Part shown: positions 24,398 through 35,805 of the stretch, piece by piece
Numbering within the stretch: the stretch's first letter is position 1
How the letters are laid out: every line of letters begins with the position of its first letter
Assembly (NCBI GenBank): GCA_039654915.1
Contig: CM077594.1
Coordinates: 71,542,393-71,606,392, forward strand
From: Aquilaria yunnanensis
Lineage: Eukaryota; Streptophyta; Magnoliopsida; Malvales; Thymelaeaceae
DNA length: 64,000 nt
Direction: 5' to 3'
Notes under the pieces: generated by a model
What the model saw: the letters and a program-made list of their open reading frames with translations, nothing else
What the model was told of the DNA's origin: nothing
The model's database searches: none
Translations under genes and position numbers: made by a program

Positions 24398-25714
24398 TTG
24401 GCAAAGTTGAAAACATGCACCGAGGTACTAAACTGCCCGAGCATCGCAGTGCTGAGCATAGTAAGTTCGGGAAAAGGATGGAAAGACCCGATAAAAAGAT
24501 ATCTCGCAACCAATGCGCTCCCCGAAGACCCCAACGAAGCTGCAAAAGTGCAAAGATGCTCCGGTCGTTTCTTCCTGATTGGAGAAGAGTTATATCGACA
24601 GGGATATGCAAATCCACTGCGGAGGTGTGTTGGCGAAGAGGATACTGAAATAATTCTCGAAGAAGTTCACGAAGGCACTTGTGGTTCGCACATAGGAACC
24701 GACGCCCTGGCAGCAGTGATACTTCACCAAGGATACTTTTGGCCTACCCTAAGAAAGGATGCTAGGCACTTCGTCCAGAAATGTGGTAGCTGCCAAAGAC
24801 ACGCAAGTATCCAAAAGACACCCTTGGAATTGGTAACTTTGCCTGACTATCCCTGGCCCTTCGCAGCTTGGGGCATAGACCTCATTGGGCCACTCCCGAC
24901 AGCGCCTGGAGGCGTGAAGTTCTGCGTGGTCGCAGTAGATTATTTCTCCAAATAGGTTGGGGCAGAACCCTTGGCGACTATCTCGGGAAAAGATGTGCAG
25001 AAGTTCGTATGGAAGAACATTGTGTGCAGATTCGGCATACCAAGGGTGTTAGTAGCCGATAATGGATCCCAGTTTACGGACAAAAAGTTCCAAGAATTTA
25101 TCAACAACCTCGGAATAAAAATGTACTTCACCCCAGTAGCCCACCCCCAAAGCAATGGGCAAATAGAAGTATCTAATAGGACCATAAAAGATGGTCTGAA
25201 AAAGAGGTTGGGGGAAGCAAAAGGGAAATGGCCAGGAGAGCTCCCAAGTATGTTATGGAGCTACCGAACAACACCCCGAAGAGCCACAGGGGAAACACCT
25301 TTTTCACTTGTTTTCGGTATAGAGGCCATCATCCCAATTGAGGTAGTACAACCATCGGTGCGAGTACAAGTGTTTGATGAAAGGGGAAATGACCTCGGCC
25401 TGAGAGCCAAGCTGGACCTTGTCGGCGAACACAGAGAAACAGCCGAGCTGAGAAGAAAAGGCTTTCAGCAAAGAGTGGCTGCAGCTATAAACTTGCACGC
25501 CAGGCCGAAGGGAAAAAAGAAAGGAGACCTCGTTCTCCGAAAGGCTGAATTTGGGCCCCGAAGGCCATCCCACGAAGTACTTCGCGCAAAGTGGGAAGGT
25601 CCTTATCTGGTACTTGCCGAAGTGCGAAAAGGAGTTTACAAACTCGGTGATACCAAAGGCATAGAATTAAAAAATACATGGCATTCGGATGCCTTGAAAA
25701 AATTCTATGCTTAG
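24398..25714 (+). pseudogene. pol: Integrase of the Tat-like element (one in-frame stop)
   Basis: The N-terminal part has an HHCC zinc-binding region ending QKCGSCQRHA. The catalytic core has Asp at 24878-24880 (WGIDLIGP), Asp at 25058-25060 (VADNGSQF) and Glu at 25166-25168 (QIEVSNR). Counted on codons these are 35 residues apart between the second Asp and the Glu, a correct DD35E arrangement. A single TAG at 24953-24955, where the family usually has Trp, interrupts the core. The C-terminal part ends with NTWHSDALKKFYA. Integrase inserts the cDNA into the genome. This is the best preserved domain in the window. Confidence 0.92.
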
Positions 25715-26116
25715 GATTTTGGTGGGAAAATTGTACAAGTTAGAAAAATTTCTAAGTACAAAAGTTTCTTAGGAAAATTTTTCTAAGTACAGAAGTTTCT
25801 TTTCACGAGAACAGTCGTCGCCGAAAGAAAGCTTATTTACAAAGGTTATCAACCTTCTCTGAAGATTGGAGATTCACTTAAGAGAATTTCCCAAGGGGGA
25901 TTCCAAGGCTAAATAAGTCTAGCTATGATCTTCCGAAGTCTCTTGGGTGAACGTGTTCAGGACAGTGAGACATAAAAGATTTTGCGCAATAGACTTAGCC
26001 AAAAATTCATGAAAGAATGGGTCTTTATTAAGATAGATCTGCTTACAAAGAAGGAAGTTCGCCAAAAGAAGAAGTACAAAACAGAAGAAAAAGAAGGCAA
26101 ATGACCCTAATACAAA
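25715..26116. other. Convergent 3' region between pol and the antisense gene
   Basis: No gene is seen. A 30-bp unit around TTTCTAAGTACA is tandemly repeated at about 25742-25801. An AATAAA on the minus strand (26024-26029) is placed to end the antisense transcript. Confidence 0.55.
26024..26029 (-). terminator. Polyadenylation signal of the antisense gene
   Basis: AATAAA on the minus strand lies about 90 bases after the antisense stop codon at 26117-26119, a usual distance. The assignment is inferred from position. Confidence 0.5.
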
Positions 26117-26803
26117 CTAAGGAATCTCGGCATCTCGGGAGCCACCAGCTTCTGCATCCTTATCCACCGCCTCCGGCGCCGGAAGAGGGAAGGGCAGTTT
26201 AAGGTGCTCGATTTTGGACCAAGACCACCAAGGCCCCTCAGGGATCTTTAGGTCCTCCAAAAAGGAGAGGTCCAGATCTGGGAACCTCTGCAGAACTTGA
26301 TGCCGAGCAAGGTAGAAGCCGTCTTGGAAATCGACCTTTGTCATTTCGTCGGCTTTCTCCTTCTCGACTGCTAGCTCATCACGTTCCCTCTCCAGACCAG
26401 CGACCTCCTACTTCAGTACCTTTATCTTCTTCTTCTTCGGCTCCTTCTTCAAAGACTCGACCTTGGTCTGGAGCTCGGCCTTCTCAGCAAGCACCTTCGC
26501 CAGGAGAGGCTCAGACTCTGACTTCTCCTTTTGAAAAGCTTCGTTTGCCGAAGTCAGCTCCACCGCCTTGGAGCCAAGGTCAGAAATCTTCTGCGAGGAG
26601 TCCTTCAAAAGTTCCTCTATTTCCTTCAAGAACTCCTCCCGAACGGCAGCAACCTCCTTCTTCACAGCTTGAGCCATCTCCGTGTTCTTGGCAACCAAGT
26701 CGGAACACATGGCCTTAGACTTTTCTATGCAGTCTAAGGCCGAGACTCGGAACGCCGCTTGCCTCGCTGCCCGAACACTGAGGAAGCCAGTGAACCCTAG
26801 CAG

Positions 26804-26899
26804 CTGCAAGGAAGTAAGAGCAAAGTCAGTAAGGCAAAAAATAATAAGCCAAGTACTTAGAAGAAATGAAAAAGGAGAAAACAAAGGCGAGAAGCATAC
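26804..26899 (-). other. Intron 3 of the antisense gene (96 bp)
   Basis: The donor is CCCAG|GTATGC and the acceptor CTTCCTTGCAG, joining between codons. The intron is free of stops in frame, so it would add 32 hydrophobic residues if retained. Its T-rich composition favours real intron status. Confidence 0.72.
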
Positions 26900-27159
26900 C
26901 TGGGCAGTGTGCTCGGAAACTTTTGCAACAAGGGACTCATCGTCCGGGCACGCCTCGGAAATGGCCTTGAAGGAGGCCTCGGTGAAGATCCCCTTTGAAA
27001 TTTGGTTGGCCATTTGCTAGCGGTCGCCGGAGTACATGTTCATGTCCTCCGTAAACGACCAGAAAGGCTTCTTCGGGATCTTCCACTCCGGGATATAGGA
27101 ATCCCGAAGGGCTCGTTTCTGGGCGTGCTCGGCCACCCACCCCGAAGATGGTACCTCCT

Positions 27160-27246
27160 CTGCACGGCAAGACAAGAAACTTGTTAAGGCAAGCAATTCT
27201 CAAAGTTTAAAAAATAAAAATACTGCAGCTTGTCCAAAGAACGAAC
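27160..27246 (-). other. Intron 2 of the antisense gene (87 bp)
   Basis: The donor is CCAG|GTTCGT and the acceptor CCGTGCAG. The body is rich in T and A between them. Splicing keeps the frame. The unspliced reading meets a stop. Confidence 0.72.
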
Positions 27247-27627
27247 CTGGCGGCACCTTGGTGACATCATTGTCAGCGTCCCGGACCCCCTCAGCAGAAA
27301 TCTCCTCGCCTTTTTCTTTCCGGCGCTCCTCGGCAGAAGGGACTTCCACCAAGGCGTCTAGAAGAGCCACCGAGGAAGTTGGACTCCGAGAAAGGGCGTT
27401 AGCAGCAACCTCGATCGGTGCGGCAACAGCAGCATCAGGCTCTTCACGCGCCTCCTCGTGAATTTTCGGGTGAGGAAGAGGCGCATCTTTCTTCACCCAT
27501 TTTGCCGATGACGGCCCGGCCCCAGACGATTTCCGCCTTCGGGAGACGGCCTTCTTTGTTTGCTCCCCCTTCTCGGCTTAACCAAGGAAGAGCGCCTTGT
27601 AGTAAGCAGCGGACTCGTCACCCATCT

Positions 27628-27699
27628 CTGAAACAGAAGGAAAACATCAGTGTGAGTCTAAGATGTGTCTATAACAAAAAAACTTTTGAGATAACTTAC
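27628..27699 (-). other. Intron 1 of the antisense gene (72 bp)
   Basis: The donor is GTAAGTTA and the acceptor TTCTGTTTCAG. Splicing joins C|AG into one codon and keeps the frame. The unspliced reading meets a stop. Confidence 0.75.
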
Positions 27700-28561
27700 G
27701 CTCACAAAAGGTCTCGTAAGTAACCTCCTCCCGAAGGAGTTTTACCAGCCAGGAGTCTTTCCCTGCGATGGCAAGAGCCGGCATCTCGAGGTCCGTCTCG
27801 TGCTCCTTCACTACCCCTAGCTTGCGAAGGACCTCATCGGTCATCAGTTTCCACTTGATGGGGAAGGGGTAGAGGGGGCGCGAAGGGACCTAGGAATCCT
27901 AGTCGGAGACTGCTCGGATCCATCTGTCGAAGTTTGCGAATCTAGGTGCCGACTCAGGAGTCTGCAGCATCCTCGGATCTACGACATCCATCTCCAATTC
28001 TCCCCGAGCCCACTTGGTCGAAACGTATGACCAGGCCTCCTCCATGTTCGGAAAGAAAAATTTTTCTTGCCACCCTCGCCACCTGTCCTTAGTTGCGAAG
28101 GTGAACATATACTTTTTGCTCCCTGATCCCCGATGTAGCATAAAGGAAAAGCCACCCTTCGGGACCGTGTAGAGCTTATAGTACTGCATAAAAAGAATAA
28201 AATGGGGTTCTATTTTGAAGACGCCGCACATGCAAAGGAAGGCGTTAAAGTAGCAGTACGAGTTCAGCGGAAGTTGATTTACGGTAATGCCATGAAATTG
28301 GCAAAAGTTGCAAATCACCGTCGAAGGAGGGTACCGAAGTCCAGCCTTCAGTTGGGCATGAAAAACGGTAACCTCGTTGTTGTGGTTCATAAAACTGACC
28401 TCCTGAGGGCCAGGAAGTCTGGTGGTGGCATAAGAAGGAAGAAAGAACTTTTTGGTCCATTTTTCCAGTTTTTCTGAAGTCGTACAGCAAGTATGGCTGA
28501 GAAGAGGTTGCCAGGTTTCTGGAATGGGGGAAATAGTCATAAGAGGAGTTGGCGAAGCCAT

Positions 28562-29227
28562 TTTTGGAGAAAAAATGACTTCGGGGAATAAAAAACCGAC
28601 TTCGGGAAAGCTTTAAAATCAAAGGACTCTAGAAATCAAAACCCACCAAATGTTTTCCCGAAATCTGGGTTTGAAGTCACCGTCGCGAAAGGTGGCCGGA
28701 AAAAACTCCGTTAACAGCACTGCCACAAAAAGCAGAAGAGAACGCAAAAACAGTTAAAAGGCAGGAGGGAAGCAAAAGCAGAAGCAAAAGGAAATTATGA
28801 CGGAATGGCGTATATATAGGTCAAGGAGGGGTAGGCAAACTGGCGTCATAAGTACTCCGCGAAGGCGAAAAGTCGCCATAACTGCTCTTTGCGCATAAAA
28901 AGGTGCGCCTACTGTATTCGATGTAGTCCCTGCCAATAACAAGCTGCCACGTGCCAGCCATCGCACCAAAAGAAGGACACGACTTCTGACACCCCTAAAC
29001 CTTGGGCGCGCTGCTCCAGACTGACACGCCTGTTGACGACAATCGACGATTGCGCAGACCTACAAAAGGAGAGAAGTAGGTTACCTCGAAGACACCAAAA
29101 GACAGGCTATGGGCAAACAGCCTACGTCTTCGGACAAAAGGTCCATCTTCGGCATAGGTATTACGCCCAACGCCCTGAAGGACGCTCTCCGAAAGCTAAC
29201 AAGCCGAAGTTTCCACTTTGGCTTTCT
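28562..29227. other. Post-pol region before the PPT, no gene
   Basis: It holds the antisense leader and promoter and a stretch with short frames (29033-29452 on plus) that run into the LTR. None resembles a known protein. Confidence 0.5.
28811..28818 (-). promoter_or_regulatory. TATA box of the antisense gene
   Basis: The minus strand reads CCTATATATACG here, about 250 bases before the antisense start codon. This leaves room for a normal 5' leader. It lies well inside the element, not in the LTR, so the antisense gene would have its own promoter. Confidence 0.55.
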
Positions 29228-29241
29228 GGAGGGGGGGCCTG
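29228..29241 (+). other. Polypurine tract of the Tat-like element
   Basis: GGAGGGGGGGCCTG lies directly before the 3' LTR and is the expected primer for plus-strand DNA synthesis. Confidence 0.8.
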
Positions 29242-30090
29242 TGATAGCCAAAGGGCTATCGCCTCTCTCACTATATACTTCATGCCAGTAACGTGGTCGG
29301 GAAACCTGGCGTCACCCGAAGGAGGCGCTAACACTAACCTTGGAAGGAGCGAAGTCAAACGCCTCGAACTCAGGACTTCGGCTAGTACGTCAAGAATTTC
29401 AAAGATGTTGCCGGCTCCCTCAGGGGACCAAACGGATCACCTTCGGGAATAAAGAACCAGCTATTGCAAGCAGGACAGACTCTCCCCGAAGGTGGAACCC
29501 CTGAGCCAGAGAACTCCCCGAACTACGGGCATGATTCTCGAAGAAGGGTACCCGTACCAAAGGATGACGTCACCCAAAGGACCTCGAGAGTACCGCATGA
29601 GCACTTAAGGAGCCTCTGACATGTCGCCACCAAGCACTACACGCTGCCTCAAACAGCGGTCTGACACACCGACGCCGTCTGAGTCTTGTCACAACCTATC
29701 TCGGACCAAGATTCAAGGAGCCTACAAACGGCTACTTGTCCCCTACGACCGAAAGTACAAAGAGCATCCGACCGAACACGTGTCATGATCTGAACGGGCC
29801 AGACACTCCTATAAATACCAGGAAACAAGCCCTGGCAAAGGATCCGACAGGAAAATAAAAACCAGCAAGGCCACTTAACCCCTTAGTACTCCTCCTCTAT
29901 CTTCCTTCAGGACACTAACTTGGGCGTCGGAGGCTCCTCCCCGGAAAAGCATCCTGGGGACCTCCTAACCCTCTTCTCTTCAGCATTTCAGGCACACTCC
30001 CCTAGGAAATCTGTGCCCCAGGTGTTCTCCCTCTCAGGAAGTCCCTCCCGAAGTCATAATGTCACCCGACGAATATGCTGCTGGGCATCA
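29242..30090 (+). repeat. 3' LTR of the Tat-like element
   Basis: It begins TGATAGCC and ends GGGCATCA, like the 5' LTR, with a TATA box at 29809-29820. It is 12 bp shorter, with scattered substitutions. Confidence 0.95.
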
Positions 30091-30298
30091 CATCGGAAAG
30101 TGCCAATACATTGTCACATGCACTTAACTTCATTGAACAAAACCTTCACACAACAGGAACTTGGATTTCCATACTAGATTAAGTTCTCCTCAGAAATACT
30201 TCATTACATCCACACACTTGCCTGAGAAAATACATATATCCACAAATGAACATAGTTACTTGAATATATAACATAGTCCATACTCATGAGGCAACATC
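30091..30298. other. Target sequence right of the Tat element
   Basis: AT-rich sequence without a gene. It should have been continuous with 18740-18991 before the Tat insertion and with 32740 onward before the solo LTR insertion at 30299. Confidence 0.6.
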
Positions 30299-32739
30299 TG
30301 ACACATCCGTCCTTGGCCCTTGCCTAGGAAGCCCTGTGAGAGCTAGTCTCAGGGTGGATTGCAATTGGCTAGTTGTCTATGTACGTGGATTAAATCCCAT
30401 GATACTGGTTGATTATCCTAGAATATGCAATATGCATGCCCTTCATGCTTTGACTTGGTTTATTAAAACCATAAAACATTAACTTGGCCAAGTAATTTCT
30501 ACACAAAAAAAATACAAATAGCCAAAGCATATAAAGTCAACATTTGTGTGAGTTTACTACACACAACAACTCGTGAGAACATTCATACATAAAGTAGACT
30601 AATGCCCTCACCCAAGAGCAACCCTAGAGTCGAGGACTCCTCATAACATAGACTATGGAGGCAACTAAAAGTATTGTATAAATACAAGCCTCTATTGAGA
30701 TCTCTTTGACTTAACTCCCACCTTGGATACTAATTCTAGTTGCGAGTCTCAAAAGTCCTTTGCCAAGTGCTACTAGGCTCTGCAGCCAAACGAAGATACT
30801 AGTTAGTACTGTTACTTCACCAACAAACCAACTGAGTATACTCATGTAGACTAGAATCACAAGGATTCTCGAATGCTGTACCTGTACACACAAAAGAGCA
30901 CTACCACGATAATCCTCAATGATTACCCGGTCCAACAACTTTAGTCTCTGCATAACATAACTAGGGAGTGAGAATTCGACAATTCTCAGTAAGGGGTCTT
31001 CAATGTACCTGCAAGAAAATTACTAGGACTGGACATAAGATAAACATATGTAAACTTGCTACGAGCTCACACAGCATGAGGGTCTATTATATGCACATAT
31101 AACTAGGCCATCAAGACCTCTCCTGAACTAGTCCTCCTCACGGTGCATGACTCCGTGCCTAGCGAGTTCTGATCACTAACCCGCTCCTAGCAAGCCGTAG
31201 CTTACTTGATGTAATCATGTAGCCTTCCCTTAGTCGTTAAGCAGGGGAATTATGGTGGAACTTTGTAGACTAGGCCATAAGACCTCTTTGTTGTAGACTA
31301 GATGAACAAGGTTTCATCTTGCAACCTCGTGGCTATGGCACGGCTAGGTCGACAAGGGTTCTAAACCTTTCACCTGAGCTAGTAATACCTAGTTATACTC
31401 ATTTGCAACATAGTTTCCTTGCTTGTTGCACAAGCAACCACTAAACCTCACAAAACTCAAGGAAACTCTTACATTTTGTGGGACATTCGGAAGTGTCGGA
31501 GTACCCCCAGAATTCTTGGACCCCAAGGTACTCTAAGAACCCTCTTAGGTCTCACTTGGATCATCCTAGCAAAATGTGAAAAATGTAGGATTTTTGTCTA
31601 TGGTGATGCGTCGCCACAGTTGGGGACGTTCTATGAACTTTCGCTGGATTGGCGACGCATCACTAGTGTTGACCTGTAATTGGCGATGCATCGCCATCTG
31701 CAGAAATACAGAATTTGGCGCATTTTGCTGCTATGAACTTGGACGATTCCTACACATACCAAACATGCATGGAATGCCTCCAAATTTCATACACACATAG
31801 AACATGTTGCATAGAACATAACCAACTATCACAAGGTAAGCTATGATGTCTTGTAACATCAATCCAATCCTCCCAAATCCTCTAGTCCACCACAATTCAA
31901 CCAAAACCTTTAACTAATGCCATAGCCAAAACCACTCGAATTCTTCAAGCAAACTCAAGCTAATGGCATCAAATGAACTTGAAAACATATCTCCCTTACC
32001 TCAACTTGAAGTAACAAGAAAAAATCAAGCTCTTTTCCAATCAACCAAGCTCACCAAAGTTCTACACAAGTTCTAATCCAAAAACAATGCACTAAACATC
32101 AAAACTTCACTCTCTAACCAAAACCCAAGCTTCAAACTAACTAACAAAACATGAATTCAATGAAGAACACATTTCTTACCTCGTTCAAAAATAGGGGATG
32201 TGGAAAAACGCCCTTCCAAGCTTCAAAATCATGGTTTCAAGCTTGAAATTGGCTCCTCCAAGCTTATACACCTTGAATTGCACCTCTTGACCCCAAGATC
32301 ACTTGATTCCAAGCTTAATTTGAGAGAGAAATGAGTGAGGGAAGGATGAAAATGTGGTTATGGCAGCTTCCCCCTTCTCTTTCACTTCTTAAACACTTAC
32401 TTAGCATCAAAGTCATCAAGGTTTCAAGTTTAATGCAATTAAGCCCCCCATCTTTGTAACTTAGTGATTCTTGAATAAATTCTTGTCTATTCTTTAGGTT
32501 TGAGTTAAGGTTGAAAGTTAAGTTATAAAAATTCATTTTAAAGCACTCAGGACTCATCTCGGCTATTCAGGATGCAAAGTTAAGTTATAAACTTCGTTCA
32601 GTGCTTTATTCTTCTCGGAACTTAGTGAACTTTGCTAAACTTCTCTATTCTTGCTATGTAAACTTGAATTAAGGTTCTAAGCTTAATTTAAAACACTTTA
32701 CCATCCTTAATTGCACTTCCCACTAGAAGGGCCATAACA
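30299..32739 (-). mobile_element. Solo LTR of a chromovirus-like element (2441 bp) with perfect TSD
   Basis: It begins TGACACATCC and ends GGCCATAACA. ACATC lies directly before (30294-30298) and after (32740-32744). Its first 330 bp match the LTR fragment at 12360 that borders a minus-strand gag, so the LTR orientation is minus. 30650-31080 matches 35960-36400. It contains strong inverted repeats at 31603-31696. No internal region is present. Confidence 0.85.
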
Positions 32740-33740
32740 ACATCACCATTACATTGCCACAAACATACATAATCTTCAATTCTTCACATGGTCCCCTTAT
32801 ATAATCATAGGTCATAGTGAGCCTTCCATAAACCACCCATACAAACATCATCCGAGATACACATATAAGTACATCACCAACATGACTTAGGCGCTATAGG
32901 TGCTCACCAAACCAATCATGTAAATAGAATTTGGTAAGCCTACCAAGAACACCAAAACACATTACCATCTGAAAGTGCTCACTTACATGCGTTTACAATT
33001 AAACATACTCGAGACTGATCATAATCACTTGGAACAAAACTAGGGTCTCTAAGACAAGACCAACTACTAAGCACATGATCAACAGTGTAAGCCACAAAAC
33101 ATATGCTGCAGAGTACAACATCCTCTCCAGACTTTATTCCCACAAAATCTAGACAGACATGGCCTACAGGAGTGAATCTTCCACAAATTAACTTGATTCA
33201 TAAGTAATCCTAATCACTTAGAATATTGAGCAAGATTAAACACTAACACATTACCTCCACTAACCTAAAAGAGTACACAATACTCTTAGCTTGCTTTCTT
33301 CTCAAGTAAACCTTTTCCTACACATAGAAGGTAGGGCAATGAGTTATATAACTTAATATGGACTTAACATAGCCTCCAAGGCATAAATATAGGTTAAGCT
33401 CATATTTAACCAAGACCATTCTCCAAGCACCTATGAATGAAAACATGAAAACACAAGACAATTCATATACATATATAACAACTATGTAATAAAAATGGGG
33501 TCAACATTCACAAGCATGCATGGAAGCACACAACACCACACACACCACTTAAACACCATCCATACGCATAGCAAGGATGATTCCACATGCTTTCATGATT
33601 AGGAATTGAGTTGGCCTACTCGGCTCGTAGCCCTAATGCTTGCCAACATAGCTAACTAGAACCAAATCACATAGTTGCATAACAACCCTAGCCCTTATAG
33701 TACTTAGGATCCCCTGGCCAAAAATTAGCATCACCTAAGT
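32740..33740. other. LTR-like sequence without genes
   Basis: No coding region is visible. It loosely resembles 61400-61850 in layout, so it is probably part of another LTR. Its borders could not be found. Confidence 0.35.
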
Positions 33741-35137
33741 GTTAGTGTTGTGCCCAAAAAAGCCAATCATGAGATGATTGTATTTTTGCACATTGAGTCA
33801 TGATATTTTATTGAGGCATTAATCCAGCAATTTTGTTTGTTGTTTTGTTTCTGCGTAGCGTAATAAACATAATTGTAACCCTAGAATAATGATATTCTTA
33901 AACGTCCCTAGTCTAGTATTATTGTGGAGCGGATTGCAATAATACATAATGACTAGCATATGTGGAGACTAATATGAGATATGTATTCTACATATGGGTA
34001 CAAGTTGGAGAACTTGTGTACTGGACCGACCCACCATGAGAACACTTCATGGATCATTATATGAGTGTCATAAGTGATTCTCATAGTGATCATGGTATAT
34101 GTAGTCCTTCGACCTAAGATCATCAAGGTTCCCTACATGTGAGTCACATACTTTGATACTTTCCTTTGTTGCTCGTAACTGAGTGAACTTGAAGGAGGTC
34201 ATTGGGTATGTCACATATCATGCGGAGGGATTTGTATGATCAAGATGGGATTTGTCCCTCCTATGTAAAGGGAGTGATATCTTTGGGCCCCTTGATAGAG
34301 TGAGACTTAGAAAATGCGTGGCCATGCTCCGATGAGTTGATATATGATATCAATGTCATCAGTTTAATTTGGTCTACTCGGTAATCAAGAAACCAAAGAT
34401 TGTGCTATACGAGAGTGACACATTCCATGTCTCGTGCTTAGTCTTGATATCTTGGACAAAGGGACAATGGCATATATCGGTGATGATCATAAAGGTTTAG
34501 TCGATTCACCGACAATCTTGTCACTTGGGTAGCAATGATGTGTTGCTAGACACCGCTCATTGCTTATGATCATAAATGTGATTTATGATCATTGCCAACA
34601 TGGCAAGAGCCTATTGGGTCGCACACATAGAGCTATTTGGATCATTAGAGTGCATGGGCTAATTATTTGGGTTATGGTTTCACTTTAATTTCGTATTAAT
34701 AATGGGCCAAGGAGTTGAGCCACTATTAAGCCCGAAATTAAATCCTAATTGGATTAGGGCTTTGAAACCCATTAGGCCTGGAAGTTGAGTCTCACTATAA
34801 ATACAACTTTTAAGTGAGAAATTCGCAGGTCTCCTTGCCCTAGCCTCCCAAAAGGACAGCCGCACTCTTCTCTTGCAATTCCTTGGAGGACGCAAGAGAA
34901 ACGCATCTGCCGGGACGCGGTGGAAGCGTGGTGATCCCGAGAGGCTCGTGTGGATACCATAGAGAGCCTGAACACGTCAACTGTTCAGGTTTTGTGATTT
35001 GACTCTACAGTTGAGTGAGAGATCTCAACCGAAAATTAGGTATGAAATTTTCGAACACCCGGTTTACCCCGTTTCACTTGGATCCTGGAGGGTTTCGGTT
35101 AAATTTCACTGCGCTGTTTGGCTCCCGAAACCCAACA
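33741..35137 (+). mobile_element. Copia-family solo LTR (1397 bp) with perfect TSD
   Basis: It runs from TGTTAGTGTTGTGCC to CCCGAAACCCAACA. CTAAG stands before (33736-33740) and after (35138-35142). A 12-bp perfect hairpin is at 34566-34592 and a TATA box at 34796-34805. No internal region remains. Confidence 0.93.
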
Positions 35138-35805
35138 CTAAGCACACGTAATTCACTAATACACATAGTCTAACTATGAATTGTTTAGTGAATGCATAAG
35201 TCCCTACCTAAGGTTAGTAATCCCTCAGTTGCTGAAGCTTAAGAATCTTGAACTGTGCTCTTCTTAGCTACTTAATGCTAGAACTTGACTTCCAGCTCAA
35301 TTGGCTCACAAATCCTCCTAAACCACAAGCCTTCACCCTTCAATACTTTAGTCACACTAAGAGCCCTTTCAGAAGCGTCAAAAGCAAAGCTTGAATGTTC
35401 ATCAATGGAGATTCATGCCTGGATGATGGTGGTGGTGTGAATGGAAGTGTGTAAGAGGCCGGATGTAGCCAAGTGGCCTAAAAAGTGGGCTAATCACTAC
35501 CTTAACAAGCTCATTTTTATGCATGTAGCACTTAAGCCCCAAATAAAATATGCTTTCATATAAGCCACTTAATTAGAATCTGGAACTTCTGATTGAGTCC
35601 TTTAACTTCTTAAATCATCATTTCCATCATCACTCTTCTCCGCCAAGTCTTGTTTGAACCCGAGAGTGTCCAACATTTAACATACACTCTAGTTTTAATA
35701 AAAAAATTACTTTAAACTTCACAATTAATACACTATGGTGAAAATTAAAGCACATAAGTTTAGGTCATTATGCTGTAATTTTCTCATTTTGTGAAGGTGG
35801 TAACA
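35138..35805 (+). mobile_element. Right end of a diverged TGTTACC-type LTR
   Basis: The last 100 bp end in GAAGGTGGTAACA and resemble the inverse of 13693-13800, the diverged subfamily. The left end was not identified, since the Copia LTR and other sequence intervene. The right flank is CCTAG. Confidence 0.5.

Larger units (their letters stand above)
26117..28561 (-). pseudogene. Antisense four-exon gene of the Tat element (putative gypsy-type transposon protein)
   Basis: Exons read on the minus strand: 28561-27700, 27627-27247, 27159-26900 and 26803-26117, joined by three GT-AG introns. All exons are in one reading frame. The ATG at 28559-28561 has good context (AAAATGGC). Exon 1 resembles the plant 'putative gypsy type transposon' domain, with GVFKIEPHFILFMQYY and WRGWQEKFFF. 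Exon 2 is charged and Pro/Ala-rich. Exon 3 has a Trp-rich YIPEWKIPKKPFWSF segment. Exon 4 is a long coiled coil (for example AVKKEVAAVREEFLKEIEEL) ending in a 75-residue tail. Five in-frame stops (27899, 27890, 27578, 27017, 26408) mark decay. The function is unknown; antisense genes in Tat-lineage elements are established. Confidence 0.75.
18992..30090 (+). mobile_element. Nearly complete Tat-like Gypsy LTR retrotransposon (11.1 kb)
   Basis: Two similar LTRs (861 and 849 bp) both begin TGATAGCC and end GGGCATCA. The flanking 5-mers CACCG (18987-18991) and CATCG (30091-30095) are a TSD with one mismatch. Inside are a primer site at 19853, gag, a zinc finger and protease, RT, RNase H and a DD35E integrase in Gypsy order, then a 3.5 kb post-pol region with an antisense gene, then a PPT. 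The pol wording and the antisense gene fit the Tat lineage. Stops and frameshifts make this copy non-autonomous. The LTRs differ by scattered substitutions and small indels, so it is not a very recent insertion. Confidence 0.95.

Noticed and set aside
26338..27020. Plus-strand frames opposite the antisense gene
   Set aside because: The minus strand has coiled-coil codons and consensus splice sites, while the plus frames are Ser/Pro- or Arg-rich shadows.
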